The notes: a model not told the origin generated them from the sequence alone. A DNA stretch of 64,000 bases from Carettochelys insculpta (GCF_033958435.1 NC_134138.1:31449098-31513097); one strand, 5' to 3'; shown: positions 32,965 through 41,732, counted from the first letter of the stretch. A program made the numbers and translations.

Positions 32965-35208
32965 ATGTCCTCTTCAGGCTTTAAAAAATGTGAGTCCTGC
33001 CGAGAGGCGATGCCAGTGTCCGATGGGCACAGTCTATGCATAAGGTGCCTGGGGGAGTCCCATGTGGCACAGAAATGCGCCTTCTGTGCTAAATTAACAA
33101 CCAGAGCATGGAGGGACAGGGAGATGCGGATCAAAATGCTGCTTCTTGACAAGGCCCTCCAGCCAGACGTGCCGGAGCGGCTGCAGCAGGAGGGACCCTC
33201 CGGGGCCCTTAAAAGGAAAGCTGCCTCCCTCACTCCATCAGCGCAAAAACGGAGGAAAGTTTCTCCGGCCCGATCCCTGCCGGCAGCAACAGCGAGCGGG
33301 ACGGGAGGAGCAAGCAGCCCCCAGCCGCAGCAACAGCTGATCGGCGGCGGCACGGAGAGCCACGTGGAAGCGGCTCAGCCTCCGATAATCAGCCAGCCGC
33401 CCCGCACCGCAGGCAGGGCGGCGGCTAAGCAAACGCCGGTACCGGCGGCACCGCAGACAGCGGCACCGACCCCCGGGGAACCGGCGGTGCAGAGCGCGCA
33501 GGCACGTAGCCTGCAGGCGCAGAAGGACACCGCACGTGCAGCACCGCCTTCGAGCGTGCCTAGCACGGTGCCGACGGGGCCGGGATCTCCCGCCCGTCAG
33601 GGGGCGGAGTTACCTCCTCCAGGGAGGGGCAAGGCTGCTCACAAGAGGAGGCACTGCAGCCCCTCTCCGGACAGGGCTGTAGAGCTGCTTTCTCACAGCC
33701 CTCCGCTTATGTTGCAGACTCCAACCAGAAGGCAGGGGTCCCCCCTAGCCTACCCGGAGCCGCCTTCTCCATTTTTACAACCAGCCTCACCATGGCTGGC
33801 ACACCTTCACCTTTCCTGGGATTTGAACCGCTGGACTATTATGCTAAATCGCTCTCTCCAGTGTCTCGACGATCTCCCTCCCCCAGACGCAGAGGGTACG
33901 CACCAAGGGAATGGTCGAGGTCACCTTCCCAGGAACAGTGCCTACACTGCCATGGTCGTCCCTACCACGCGGGGCATGGACACCATCGGCAATCTACTAG
34001 GGAAAGATCCCCACACACTACCTCATACCCCCGAGGGCAATCGCGATCGGGGACAGAGACTCAAGCATCTCAGGGGGGACTGGTCATGGAACCCCGAGAT
34101 TTTCCCTCACAAACCTCCAGCGAGAGGGTGTACCATCACCAGCAGGAACCGGAAGGGTCCAGAGAGACGTACCCCAGCGGTTCCTCGCTCTCCTCCCCGG
34201 ACGAGGCCACGGCCCTGGGGGACGTCCATCCTACGGACGATCTCAAACAGTTTCAGGAGCTGTTTAAGAGGGTGGCCTTCACGCAAGGCATCCAGACAGC
34301 AGAGGTGCAAGAGAAACACCATAAGCTCCTCAAAAATTTGAGACCTCCGGCCTCCTCCAGAGTAGCAATACCGCTTGATGAAGCGATCTTAGAGTCCGCC
34401 ACTACCATATGGCAGACCCCTGCAACTATCCCGCCGGTCCAAAAGAGAGCGGATAAGAAATACTTCGTGCCGGCGAAAGGCATGGAGTTCCTGTTTAGCC
34501 ACCCACAGCCAAATTCCTTGGTGGTGGAGTCCTCGCAACAAAGATCAAAAACATCTCAATTTAAGACAGGGGGAACGGACAAAGATGCCAAGAAGCTAGA
34601 GCTGTTCGGCAGAAAGGTCTACTCCTCCTCTACTTTAACGTTGCGAATGGCAATTACGCAGCGCACTTGGCGAACCATAATTTTGAACCATAACCTATTC
34701 TAGGTTAACCTCCCTCATGGACTCGCTTCCAGAGGACAAAAAGCCGGTCCTCAAGGCCATAGTGCAAGAAGGCTACGCGGCTGCGAGGATGGGAGTTCAG
34801 ATTGCTTTGGACGTTGCGGACACAGCAGCACGTTCCACAGCAACTGCAGTGGTGATGCGACGGGAGTCCTGGCTCCAGACCTTGGGTATACTGAGAGATC
34901 TGCAGGCAAAGATAGTTGACCTTCCCTTTGACTCGCAGAAGCTGTTTGCTGAATCAACTGACTCGGTCCTTCATTCCAGTAAAGATTCAAGAGCCACACT
35001 CAGGACCCTGGGGATTTACACCCCTCCATACACAAAGAAAAGGTACTACCCTCAGCAAAGGCGGTACCAGTACCAGCAACAGCGCCCCCAGTATCACAGG
35101 GGTTACGAGCAAGGGCGGCATCAGCAGCACCAGCAGTACAGAACTCCCAGGCGACGCTCACAACAGGGCCGTGCGTCCTCGGGGCGGGGCCAAAGGCCAC
35201 AAGTTTGA
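32965..35208 (+). pseudogene. DIRS Gag-like protein, frame-broken
   Basis: The N-terminal frame (ATG at 32965) has a Cys/His cluster C9-x2-C12-x12-C25-x2-C28-x4-H33-x4-C38-x2-C41, suitable for zinc binding, followed by a long Ala/Pro/Ser-rich basic linker. Near 33790 the coding signal moves to a second frame (33792-34703; SPSPRRRGYAP and an FQELFKRVAF helical stretch). Near 34640 it moves briefly to a third frame with NYAAHLANHNFEP. From 34705 it returns to the first frame (MDSLPEDKK at 34717, then YAAARMGVQIALDVAD) and ends at 35208 with a Gln/Arg/Tyr-rich nucleic-acid-binding tail. Gag proteins of DIRS elements package the RNA. At least three frameshifts mean no complete Gag can be made. 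The C-terminal end overlaps the start of the RT frame. Confidence 0.8.
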
Positions 35209-37174
35209 TATACAGATCCAGGGCTGCACCATCACTACCATCGCACAAGGTCATCCGAAGCGGCTATTTCACCATCGCCTCCGGCCATTCTACAACCAGT
35301 GGCAAAGGATCACCACAGACAAATGGGTGCTGGAGATCATAGCCACGGGGTACGCCATCCCCTTCCAGTCGCTCCCACCGTCGCGACCTCCACCCAAGCC
35401 CCACCTCCACCCAAGCCCCAAGCCCCACCTCCAGGAGGCCTCCCATGTAGCCAGGCTCAGGCAGGAGGTGGCCCATCTCGTGCTCATAGGGGCGGTGGAA
35501 AGGGTGCCGGAGCAACTGCAAGGAAAAGGGTTTTACTCCCGGTATTTCCTAACGGAGAAAAAGACAGGAGGCTGGAGGCCCATCTTAGACCTTCGCGGCC
35601 TCAACAGGTATCTGCGCAAACAACATTTTTGGATGATCACAATTGCCTCCATCCTTACAGCACTGGACGATGGAGATTGGTTCGCAGCCCTCGATTTACA
35701 AGACGCGTACTTCCACATAACCATCCATCCGGCTCACCGGCGATTTCTCCGTTTCATGGTAGGCAACGAACACTTCCAATACAAAGTCCTACCGTTTGGC
35801 CTCTCCTCGGCCCCCAGAGTCTTCACCAAGACCTTGGCGGTGGTGTCAGCCTACCTGCACAGACAGGGGGTATTTATTTTCCCGTATCTGGACGACTGCC
35901 TGCTCAAAGGGGCCTCGAAGGGGGAGGTTCTCCGCATGATACGCGTCACAGCAAACACGTTCTCCTCACTTGGCCTGGTTATCAATCTGGCAAAATCAAA
36001 AATAGACCCCACACAGGACATAGAGTTCATAGGGGCTCGCATAAACTCGATCACGGCGAGAGTATACCTACCAGAGGCTCGCTTTCGAGCCATCGGTTCC
36101 CTCATGCAAGTCATCACCTTCAGCCCTACGGTGTCGGTCTTGACGTGCTTGCAGCTGCTGGGCCACATGGCAGCGGCGACGTTTGTGGTACAAAACGCCA
36201 GGTTGCACATGCGCAGCATGCAGCACTGGCTGGCCAGTGTATACAAACCGGCAGTACACACCGTTCACAGGGTGGTGTCGCCCACACCCGGGGTGCGCAA
36301 ATCCCTGCAATGGTGGGTAAACCCCAGGAACCTGCTAACAGGGGTACCCTTCCATCAGCCGCAAATCTCGGTTTTCCTCACCACAGATGCCTCCCTCATA
36401 GGGTGGGGAGCGCACATGGGCGAAGAGGTGACTCAAGGACTGTGGTCACCCACGGAACAGTCACTACACATCAATGTACTGGAGCTCAGAGCAGTGTTCA
36501 ACGCCTGCAAACACTTTCGAGACCACATACAAGGCAAAGTCGTCGGGATCAGTACAGACAATACCTCCACCATGTTTTATATAAACAGGCAAGGAGGAGC
36601 TCGATCCCGTGCCTTATGCGCGGAAGCTATCCGCTTATGGAACTGGTGCATCGCCCACGATATAATCTTGAAAGCCTCATACTTGCCGGGTGCGCACAAC
36701 GTGAAGGCAGACCAGCTGAGCAGGCGTTTTGCGCTCACACACGAGTGGCAGATTCGTCCCGATCTGCTACGGCCGATTTTCCACACATGGGGGTTTCCCC
36801 AAATAGATCTGTTTGCCACTCAGCACAACAAGCAGTGCCCACGGTTCTGCTCCAGAGCAGGACTGGGCTGGGGGTCCCTGGGGGACGCGTTCGCGATCCA
36901 GTGGGGGGGCCCCCTGCTTTACGCGTTTCCTCCCACAGTGCTGATCCACAAAGTTTTGCAAAAAGCCAGGAGGGAAAGGGCCCGGATGATCCTGATAGTC
37001 CCAACGTGGGATCGCCAACAATGGTTCCCCCTACTCCTGCGCATGTCGGACCGTCCACCGATGCCTCTTCCGGTGGCGCCGGATCTGCTCACGCAAGCCC
37101 AGGGGTCCATAGTGCATCCGCACCCCCAAAGCCTGCGACTGCAAGCGTGGCTAATCCATGGCTCAGCTCCCTAG
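34916..37174 (+). CDS. DIRS reverse transcriptase, RNase H and methyltransferase-like domain
   Basis: A 752-codon open frame. Homology to DIRS RT starts at about residue 98; earlier codons only overlap the end of Gag. The RT has GGWRPILDLRGLN, LDLQDAYFHI (first catalytic Asp), LPFGLSSAPRVF and the catalytic YLDD at 324-327. RNase H follows with Asp491 (TTDAS), Glu523 (LELRAV), Asp548 (STDNTS) and Asp599 (VKADQLS), a complete acidic set. Residues about 630-725 (IDLFATQHNKQCPRF, WGGPLLYAFPP, LIVPTWDRQQWF) lie where DIRS elements carry an adenine-methyltransferase-like domain; that identification is by position and resemblance only. The enzyme makes and processes element cDNA. Unlike Gag, it has no stop or frameshift. 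It overlaps the recombinase frame over 1.9 kb in a different phase, a known arrangement in DIRS elements. The true start may be non-ATG or by readthrough. Confidence 0.9.
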   Translation: MTFPLTRRSCLLNQLTRSFIPVKIQEPHSGPWGFTPLHTQRKGTTLSKGGTSTSNSAPSITGVTSKGGISSTSSTELPGDAHNRAVRPRGGAKGHKFDIQIQGCTITTIAQGHPKRLFHHRLRPFYNQWQRITTDKWVLEIIATGYAIPFQSLPPSRPPPKPHLHPSPKPHLQEASHVARLRQEVAHLVLIGAVERVPEQLQGKGFYSRYFLTEKKTGGWRPILDLRGLNRYLRKQHFWMITIASILTALDDGDWFAALDLQDAYFHITIHPAHRRFLRFMVGNEHFQYKVLPFGLSSAPRVFTKTLAVVSAYLHRQGVFIFPYLDDCLLKGASKGEVLRMIRVTANTFSSLGLVINLAKSKIDPTQDIEFIGARINSITARVYLPEARFRAIGSLMQVITFSPTVSVLTCLQLLGHMAAATFVVQNARLHMRSMQHWLASVYKPAVHTVHRVVSPTPGVRKSLQWWVNPRNLLTGVPFHQPQISVFLTTDASLIGWGAHMGEEVTQGLWSPTEQSLHINVLELRAVFNACKHFRDHIQGKVVGISTDNTSTMFYINRQGGARSRALCAEAIRLWNWCIAHDIILKASYLPGAHNVKADQLSRRFALTHEWQIRPDLLRPIFHTWGFPQIDLFATQHNKQCPRFCSRAGLGWGSLGDAFAIQWGGPLLYAFPPTVLIHKVLQKARRERARMILIVPTWDRQQWFPLLLRMSDRPPMPLPVAPDLLTQAQGSIVHPHPQSLRLQAWLIHGSAP

Positions 37175-38202
37175 AGCGCGCATGCACAGTGGAAGTACAG
37201 CAAGTCCTAGAAAGTAGCAGGAGGACTTCCACTAGAAAGACCTACAAACAAAAATGGACTCGCTTTACGGACTGGTGTTCTACCAAACAACTGGCCCCCC
37301 TTTCGGTGCCTATACCTACAATTCTAGAGTATTTACTGGACCTCAAGAGAGGAGGACTCTCGCTATCCTCGTTAAAGGTCCACCTCGCCGCCATCTCGGC
37401 GTTCAGACATGAGGAGGAAGGGCACACGGTGTTCGCCCACCCTGTGGTTACCAGGTTCCTCAAAGGGTTGGTAAACCTCTACCCCCCTCGAAAACCGATT
37501 CCACCTTCGTGGAACTTGGACCTGGTGCTTACCACACTCATGGGACCACCGTTCGAGCCCTTGGCCACGGTTCCCCTCCGCCTCCTTACAATAAAGACGA
37601 CCTTTCTTCTTGCAATTACGTCAGCTCGTAGGGTGAGCGAGCTCGCGGCAGTCATGGCAACGCCACCCTGCACTGTTTTTTCCAAGGAGGCGGTAACCAT
37701 ACGGCTGCATCCAGCCTTTGTTCCCGAAGTTTCCTCCGAGTTTCACATCAACGAACCTATTGTTCTACCCTCGTTTTATCCAAAGCCTCATAACTCCAAC
37801 GAAGAGGCGCGCCTACACCTCCTGGACGTGAGGAGGGCGCTAGCCTTCTACGTAGACAGGACCAAGTCCTTCCGGAAAACAGATAGACTCCTAGTCTCCC
37901 TCGCTCCCAAATCGAAAGGAGAAGGTCTCTCATCGCAGAGAATCTCAAAGCACATTGTATCCTGCATAAAAATGTGCTACGAGCTCAAAAAGACTCCTTT
38001 ATCGGCCACTCCCAGGGCTCATTCCACCAGGGCGGTGGCAGCATCAACAGCCTTTTTCAAGGGCGTTGCGTTAAAAGACATTTGCAGAGCGGCGACCTGG
38101 TCATCCTATGACACCTTCGCCAAACATTACGCCCTTCACAGGGTATTCCAAGAGGATACCCGTCTCTCTGCAGCGGTCCTCTCGGGGACAAGCTGCACAT
38201 AA
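35299..38202 (+). CDS. DIRS tyrosine recombinase (C-terminal 380 codons of a 967-codon open frame)
   Basis: The recombinase occupies about 37060-38202. It has an N-terminal SAM-like core-binding segment (STRKTYKQKWTRFTDWC) and a catalytic domain with box I Arg778 in SARRVSEL, the box II HSTR with His908 and Arg911, and the nucleophile Tyr944 in DTFAKHYALH. These are the Arg...His-x-x-Arg...Tyr residues of tyrosine recombinases. The enzyme joins the circular DNA intermediate to the target without duplication, which agrees with the clean insertion seen in the MITE. Codons 1-585 lie in the +2 phase relative to RT, are Pro/Gln/Arg/His-rich and show no domain. They may be a chance open frame imposed by RT codon usage, and the functional start may be internal. 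The stop at 38202 is 42 bp before the internal complementary region. Confidence 0.9.
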   Translation: MAKDHHRQMGAGDHSHGVRHPLPVAPTVATSTQAPPPPKPQAPPPGGLPCSQAQAGGGPSRAHRGGGKGAGATARKRVLLPVFPNGEKDRRLEAHLRPSRPQQVSAQTTFLDDHNCLHPYSTGRWRLVRSPRFTRRVLPHNHPSGSPAISPFHGRQRTLPIQSPTVWPLLGPQSLHQDLGGGVSLPAQTGGIYFPVSGRLPAQRGLEGGGSPHDTRHSKHVLLTWPGYQSGKIKNRPHTGHRVHRGSHKLDHGESIPTRGSLSSHRFPHASHHLQPYGVGLDVLAAAGPHGSGDVCGTKRQVAHAQHAALAGQCIQTGSTHRSQGGVAHTRGAQIPAMVGKPQEPANRGTLPSAANLGFPHHRCLPHRVGSAHGRRGDSRTVVTHGTVTTHQCTGAQSSVQRLQTLSRPHTRQSRRDQYRQYLHHVLYKQARRSSIPCLMRGSYPLMELVHRPRYNLESLILAGCAQREGRPAEQAFCAHTRVADSSRSATADFPHMGVSPNRSVCHSAQQAVPTVLLQSRTGLGVPGGRVRDPVGGPPALRVSSHSADPQSFAKSQEGKGPDDPDSPNVGSPTMVPPTPAHVGPSTDASSGGAGSAHASPGVHSASAPPKPATASVANPWLSSLERACTVEVQQVLESSRRTSTRKTYKQKWTRFTDWCSTKQLAPLSVPIPTILEYLLDLKRGGLSLSSLKVHLAAISAFRHEEEGHTVFAHPVVTRFLKGLVNLYPPRKPIPPSWNLDLVLTTLMGPPFEPLATVPLRLLTIKTTFLLAITSARRVSELAAVMATPPCTVFSKEAVTIRLHPAFVPEVSSEFHINEPIVLPSFYPKPHNSNEEARLHLLDVRRALAFYVDRTKSFRKTDRLLVSLAPKSKGEGLSSQRISKHIVSCIKMCYELKKTPLSATPRAHSTRAVAASTAFFKGVALKDICRAATWSSYDTFAKHYALHRVFQEDTRLSAAVLSGTSCT

Positions 38203-38243
38203 TCCGATTACCCACCTCCTATCTTGGGTTACTGCTGGGTAGT

Positions 38244-38345
38244 CACCTATTGTGGAGCACCCACGGGGACACTCGAAGAAGAAGGAGAAGTTACTCACCG
38301 TAGTAACGGTTGTTCTTCGAGATGTTTCCCCGTGGGTGCTCCACT
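38244..38345. repeat. DIRS internal complementary region
   Basis: CACCTATTGTGGAGCACCCA and ACTCGAAGAAGAAG are the complement of the left end. GTTACTCACCGTAGTAACGG and CTTCGAGATGTTTCCCCGTG are the complement of the right end. The two halves meet at GGAGAAG, which records the joined ends of the circular form (right terminus CTTCTC, left terminus CTTCTTCTTC). In DIRS elements this region serves as a splint to complete the ends of the cDNA. Confidence 0.9.
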
Positions 38346-38411
38346 TCCCGCCCATCCTCCCCGCTTTGGATCTCTGTTAGTGTTTTGCAGGGGCACCCGA
38401 GGCGGTTGGTC

Positions 38412-38606
38412 GAGGAACTGGCGGGGACCGGATCGCGCACATGGCCAGGAGCGCGCAAGGGAGCGGCGCGCGCCGGCGCATGCGCAGTCCGGCAGAAACT
38501 GCTTGGAAGATCCGATCTGCGGCGCCGGGCAGGCCCGACACCTATTGTGGAGCACCCACGGGGACACATCTCGAAGAACCACCGTTACTACGGTGAGTAA
38601 CTTCTC
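38412..38606. repeat. DIRS right inverted terminal repeat
   Basis: It runs from GAGGAACTGGCGGGGACCGG to ACGGTGAGTAACTTCTC. The inner part is the complement of the left repeat. The outer part, from CATCTCGAAGAACCACC on, is absent from the left end but present, inverted, in the internal complementary region. Confidence 0.9.
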
Positions 38607-39115
38607 GTTTTCGAATCGCGTGCTGCCCGTGGAGACGGGACCTTCCGAAAGGACCCCCCCCAGTTTTTGAAAGTCCTTCTTCCTATCTGTGATCTGAAGA
38701 AGGGCTTTCGAAAAGTGGGGGGGGTCCTTTCAGAAGGTCCTGCCTCCACGGGCGGCATGCGATCCGAAAAGCCGCAATTTCGAATCACCGCTGCCGCCAT
38801 TATGCTAACGAGGTGCTGCATATTCATTGCAGTGCCTCATTAGCATCTTTCGAACCTGCTCATTAACATGCCCCTTTCGAAAGGAAGGGGCATGTGTAGA
38901 CCCAGCCTTGGTGTTCAATACATTCCACACTAAACAGATGTGAGTGTGTGTGTGAGGGTGGGGATATTTCTGCATTCTGCAGTGTACAGGCAGTAAACAT
39001 GCAAATGTTTAATGGTGTGTGCAAGCTGTGTACAAAATAACATATTTTACAAAATCTAGCCATATGCTTTTTTATTTTCAATTCTTTCCTTGCTACTGTT
39101 TTGTTTGTTTTGAAG

Positions 39116-39400
39116 TATACATGTATATAAATCAAAACAAAAAGCAGTCAAGTAGCACTTTAAAGACTAGCAAAATAGTTTATTAGGTGAGCTTTCGTGG
39201 GACAGACCCACTTCTTCAGACCATAGCCAGACCAGAACTGTTCTGGTCTGGCTATGGTCTGAAGAAGTGGGTCTGTCCCACGAAAGCTCACCTAATAAAC
39301 TACTTTGCTGGTCTTTAAAGTGCTACTTGACTGCTTTTTGTTTTGATAGTGTATAGACTAACTCGGCTTACTCTCTGTTAGTATTCAACATATATATAAA
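39116..39400 (-). mobile_element. hairpin retroposon-like element, almost perfect stem
   Basis: The element lies at about 39134-39380. Arms of about 105 bp (AAAACAAAAAGCAGTCAAGT ... CCAGACCAGAAC and the complement) meet with a 1-nt loop at 39239. Only the right side continues with AGTGTATAGACTAACTCGGC and CTCTCTGTTA. Its stem is nearly identical to the copy at 24784. The flanks AGTATACATG...TATATAAA and AGTATTCAAC...TATATAAA may be a long diverged duplication, less certain than in the other copies. Confidence 0.75.
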
Positions 39401-39562
39401 GTGTTGCTACATGAGCTGTATGAGGGAAGGGTCACACATTACTGGTATATTTGCATAGAATCACAGAACTGTATGGGACCTCTCAAGGTCATTGAATCCA
39501 GTCCCCTGCACTCATGGCAGGACCAAGCAACATCCTTTTTAGACCATCCCTGACAGGTGTTT

Positions 39563-39920
39563 TTCTAATCCGGGGATGAGCAAACTTTTTATGTTGGGCC
39601 CCACTTTCTGTCCCTGCAATTTAGCAGGGCCCTCCCAACTGTTTAATGTAATCCAAACAGATGGAAATTTGGGTTATGTTCAATGAAAGAAAGAAAATCC
39701 TTTTGGTATATGTAAGAAAATAAGTATGCAGAATGTAAAAACTTTATTGATTGATATGTAAATGGGAATACACATACATAAATGTAGTTACAGATTTCAA
39801 CATTTTTAGTTAGATGGATGAGCCTGAGACCCAGCAGCTGATCATGCATCCCCCATAAGAAATGTCATGCCCTCCCTGATGGGACCCACCTCCCCCCCAT
39901 TTTGCACCCCCGATATAATC
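39563..39920. mobile_element. hAT-like MITE inside CR1 copy D
   Basis: The element occupies 39571-39912. The left end CGGGGATGAGCAAACTTTTT and the right end CCATTTTGCACCCCCG are inverted repeats. The flanking octamers TTCTAATC (39563-39570) and ATATAATC (39913-39920) match at 6 of 8 and lie in CR1 sequence (CTAATCTGCTCTTAAA reads through once the element is removed). Non-coding. Confidence 0.75.
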
Positions 39921-40823
39921 TGCTCTTAAAAGTCTCCAATGTGGGATATTACACAACCTCCCTTGGCAATTTATTGCAGTGCTTAAACATTCTGACAGTT
40001 GGGAAGTTTTTCCTAAAGTCCAACTTAAACCTCCCTTGCTACAATTTGAACATGTTGCTTCTTGTCCTAGTCTCACAGATTAAGGAGAATTATTTTCTCC
40101 TTTCTCCTTTTAACAACCATTTAGTTACTTGAAAGCTGTTATCCTGTTGCGCCTCAGTCTTCTCTTTTCCAAACTAAACAAACCCATGGAGGATGCATGG
40201 TCAGCTGCTGGGTCTCAGGCTCATCCATTTCTCCAATTTGTCCAGGTCCTTTTGAATTGTAATCCTAACCACCAAAGCACTTCCAACCCTTCACAGGTTG
40301 GTGTCATTCTCAGACTTTATAAGTGTACTCTCTATGCCATTACTAAATCACTGATGAAGGTATTAAATAGAACCCATCTCAGAACTGATCCCTGCAGAAC
40401 CCCATGCATTAGTCTCTTCCAACATGACTGTGAAACATTTGTAATTACTCTCTGAGTTCAGTTATCCAATCACTTGCATACCTACCTAATAGTGGCTCCA
40501 TCTCCATTGTGTTTTCCTAATTTGTTAATGAGTAGGTCATGCGAGACTATATCAAGAGCTTTACTGAAGTCTAGATATACCACATTTACTATTTCCCCCC
40601 ATCCACAAGGCTTACTATTCAGTCAAAAAAGGTGTCAGGATGGTTTGACAAGATTTATTCTTCACAAATTCATGCTATGAATGATTACCTTAATATCTTC
40701 CTTTTGTTTGCAAATGGATTCCTTAATTATCTACTCCATTATCTTTCCTGGTACAGAAGTTAAACTGACTGGTCTGTAATTCTCTGAGTTGCCCTTATTG
40801 CACATTTTATTGATGTACACTAT

Positions 40824-41534
40824 GGCTACGTCTACACGTGCAGCCAACATCGAAATAGCTTATTTCGATGTTGTGACATCGAAATAGTCTATTTCGATGA
40901 ATAACGTCTACACGTCCTCCAGGGCCAGCAACGTCGATGTTCAACTTCGACGTTGCTCAGCCCAACATCGAAATAGGCGCAGCAAGGGAACGTCTACACG
41001 TCAAAGTAGCACACATCGAAATAGGGATGCCAGGCACTGCTGCAGACAGGGTCACAGGGCGGACTCAACAGCAAGCCGCTCCCTTAAAGGGCCCCTCCCA
41101 GACACAGTTGCACTAAACAACACAAGATACACAGAGCTGACAACTGGTTGCAGACCCTGTGCCTGCAGCATGGATCCCCAGCTGCCGCAGCAGCAAGCAG
41201 AAGCCCTGGGCTAAGGGCTGCTGCCCACGGTGACCATAGAGCCCCGCAGGGGCTGGAGAGAGAGCATCTCTCAACCCCACAGCTGATGGCCGCCATGGAG
41301 GACCCAGCAGTTTCGACGTTGCGGGACGCGGATCGTCTACACGGTCCCTACTTTGACGTTGAACGTCGAAGTAGGGCGCTATTCCTATCTCCTCATGAGG
41401 TTAGCGACTTCGACGTCTCGCCGCCTAACGTCGAAGTTAACTTCGAAATAGTGCCCGACGCGTGTAGACGCGACGGGCGCTATTTCGAAGTTGGTGCCGC
41501 TACTTCGAAGTAGCGTGCACGTGTAGACGCAGCT
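40824..41534 (+). mobile_element. 711-bp palindromic-armed element with GC-rich core (copy 7)
   Basis: Ends GGCTACGTCTACACGTGCA and the complement of TGCACGTGTAGACGCAGCT. TAT is duplicated at 40821-40823 and 41535-41537, within CR1 copy D. The arms consist of repeated CATCGAAATAG/CTATTTCGATG and ACTTCGACGTT units in both directions. The central 330 bp (41010-41340) is GC-rich, non-palindromic and almost identical in the copies at 44237 and 62307. It contains a 105-codon frame (40897-41214) and a 121-codon frame (41148-41513) that stay open in the sister copies, but no transposase motif was recognised. Confidence 0.88.
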
Positions 41535-41732
41535 TATATGTGCACTTTTCCAATCTCCTGGAATTTCTCCCACCTTCCATAATTTTTCAAAGATAATAGC
41601 TAATGGCCCAGATATCTTCTCAGTCATTGCCTTGAGTATCCATCTTTCCCACCATAAGAACAAAAGAATAGCCATACTGTGTCAAACCAATGGTCCATCT
41701 AATCTGGTATCCTGAATGCCAGAAGCTTCAGA

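Larger units (their letters stand above)
32479..38606 (+). mobile_element. DIRS-type tyrosine-recombinase retrotransposon, full length (6.1 kb)
   Basis: DIRS elements copy themselves by reverse transcription and integrate, without target duplication, through a tyrosine recombinase acting on a circular intermediate. All structural hallmarks are here: inverted terminal repeats (32479-32646 and 38412-38606), an internal complementary region (38244-38345) that is the complement of the right end joined to the left end, a Gag-like frame, an RT-RNase H frame and an overlapping recombinase frame. The MITE sequence is continuous across the insertion with no duplication, only a shared TT at the junction. 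The right terminal repeat extends about 25 bp beyond the left, as in other DIRS elements. Gag is frame-broken, so this copy is probably not autonomous now. Confidence 0.93.
32343..38907. mobile_element. palindromic MITE (copy 6) split by the DIRS element
   Basis: The left arm (32343-32478) carries GGGTCTACACGTGC, TTCGAAAGGGGCATGTTAAT and CACCTCATTAGCATAATGGC. The right arm (38607-38907) carries the complements GCCATTATGCTAACGAGGTG, CATTAACATGCCCCTTTCGA and GTGTAGACCCAGCC. With the DIRS sequence removed, the two parts make one 437-bp palindrome centred near 38694. The flanking trinucleotides ATG and TTG match at two of three positions. It is related to the copies at 18060 and 49577. Confidence 0.85.
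39454..41648 (-). pseudogene. CR1 LINE copy D (minus strand), interrupted twice
   Basis: The plus strand starts with the complement of a CR1 tail (CATAGAATCACAGAACTG, GGACCTCTCAAGGTCATTGA). Minus-strand translation at the far end gives SGPLAIIFEKLWKVGEIPGD, an RT segment just before the catalytic core. In between are the 3' region and degenerate RT, broken by stops. A hAT-like element (39571-39912) and a 711-bp palindromic element (40824-41534) are inserted, both with target duplications lying in CR1 sequence. Endonuclease and ORF1 are absent (5' truncation). Non-functional. Confidence 0.85.

Noticed and set aside
39116..39400. Hairpin as a hAT element with two terminal inverted repeats
   Set aside because: The CTCTGTTA terminus occurs only at the right end; the left end starts inside the arm, as in the other copies.
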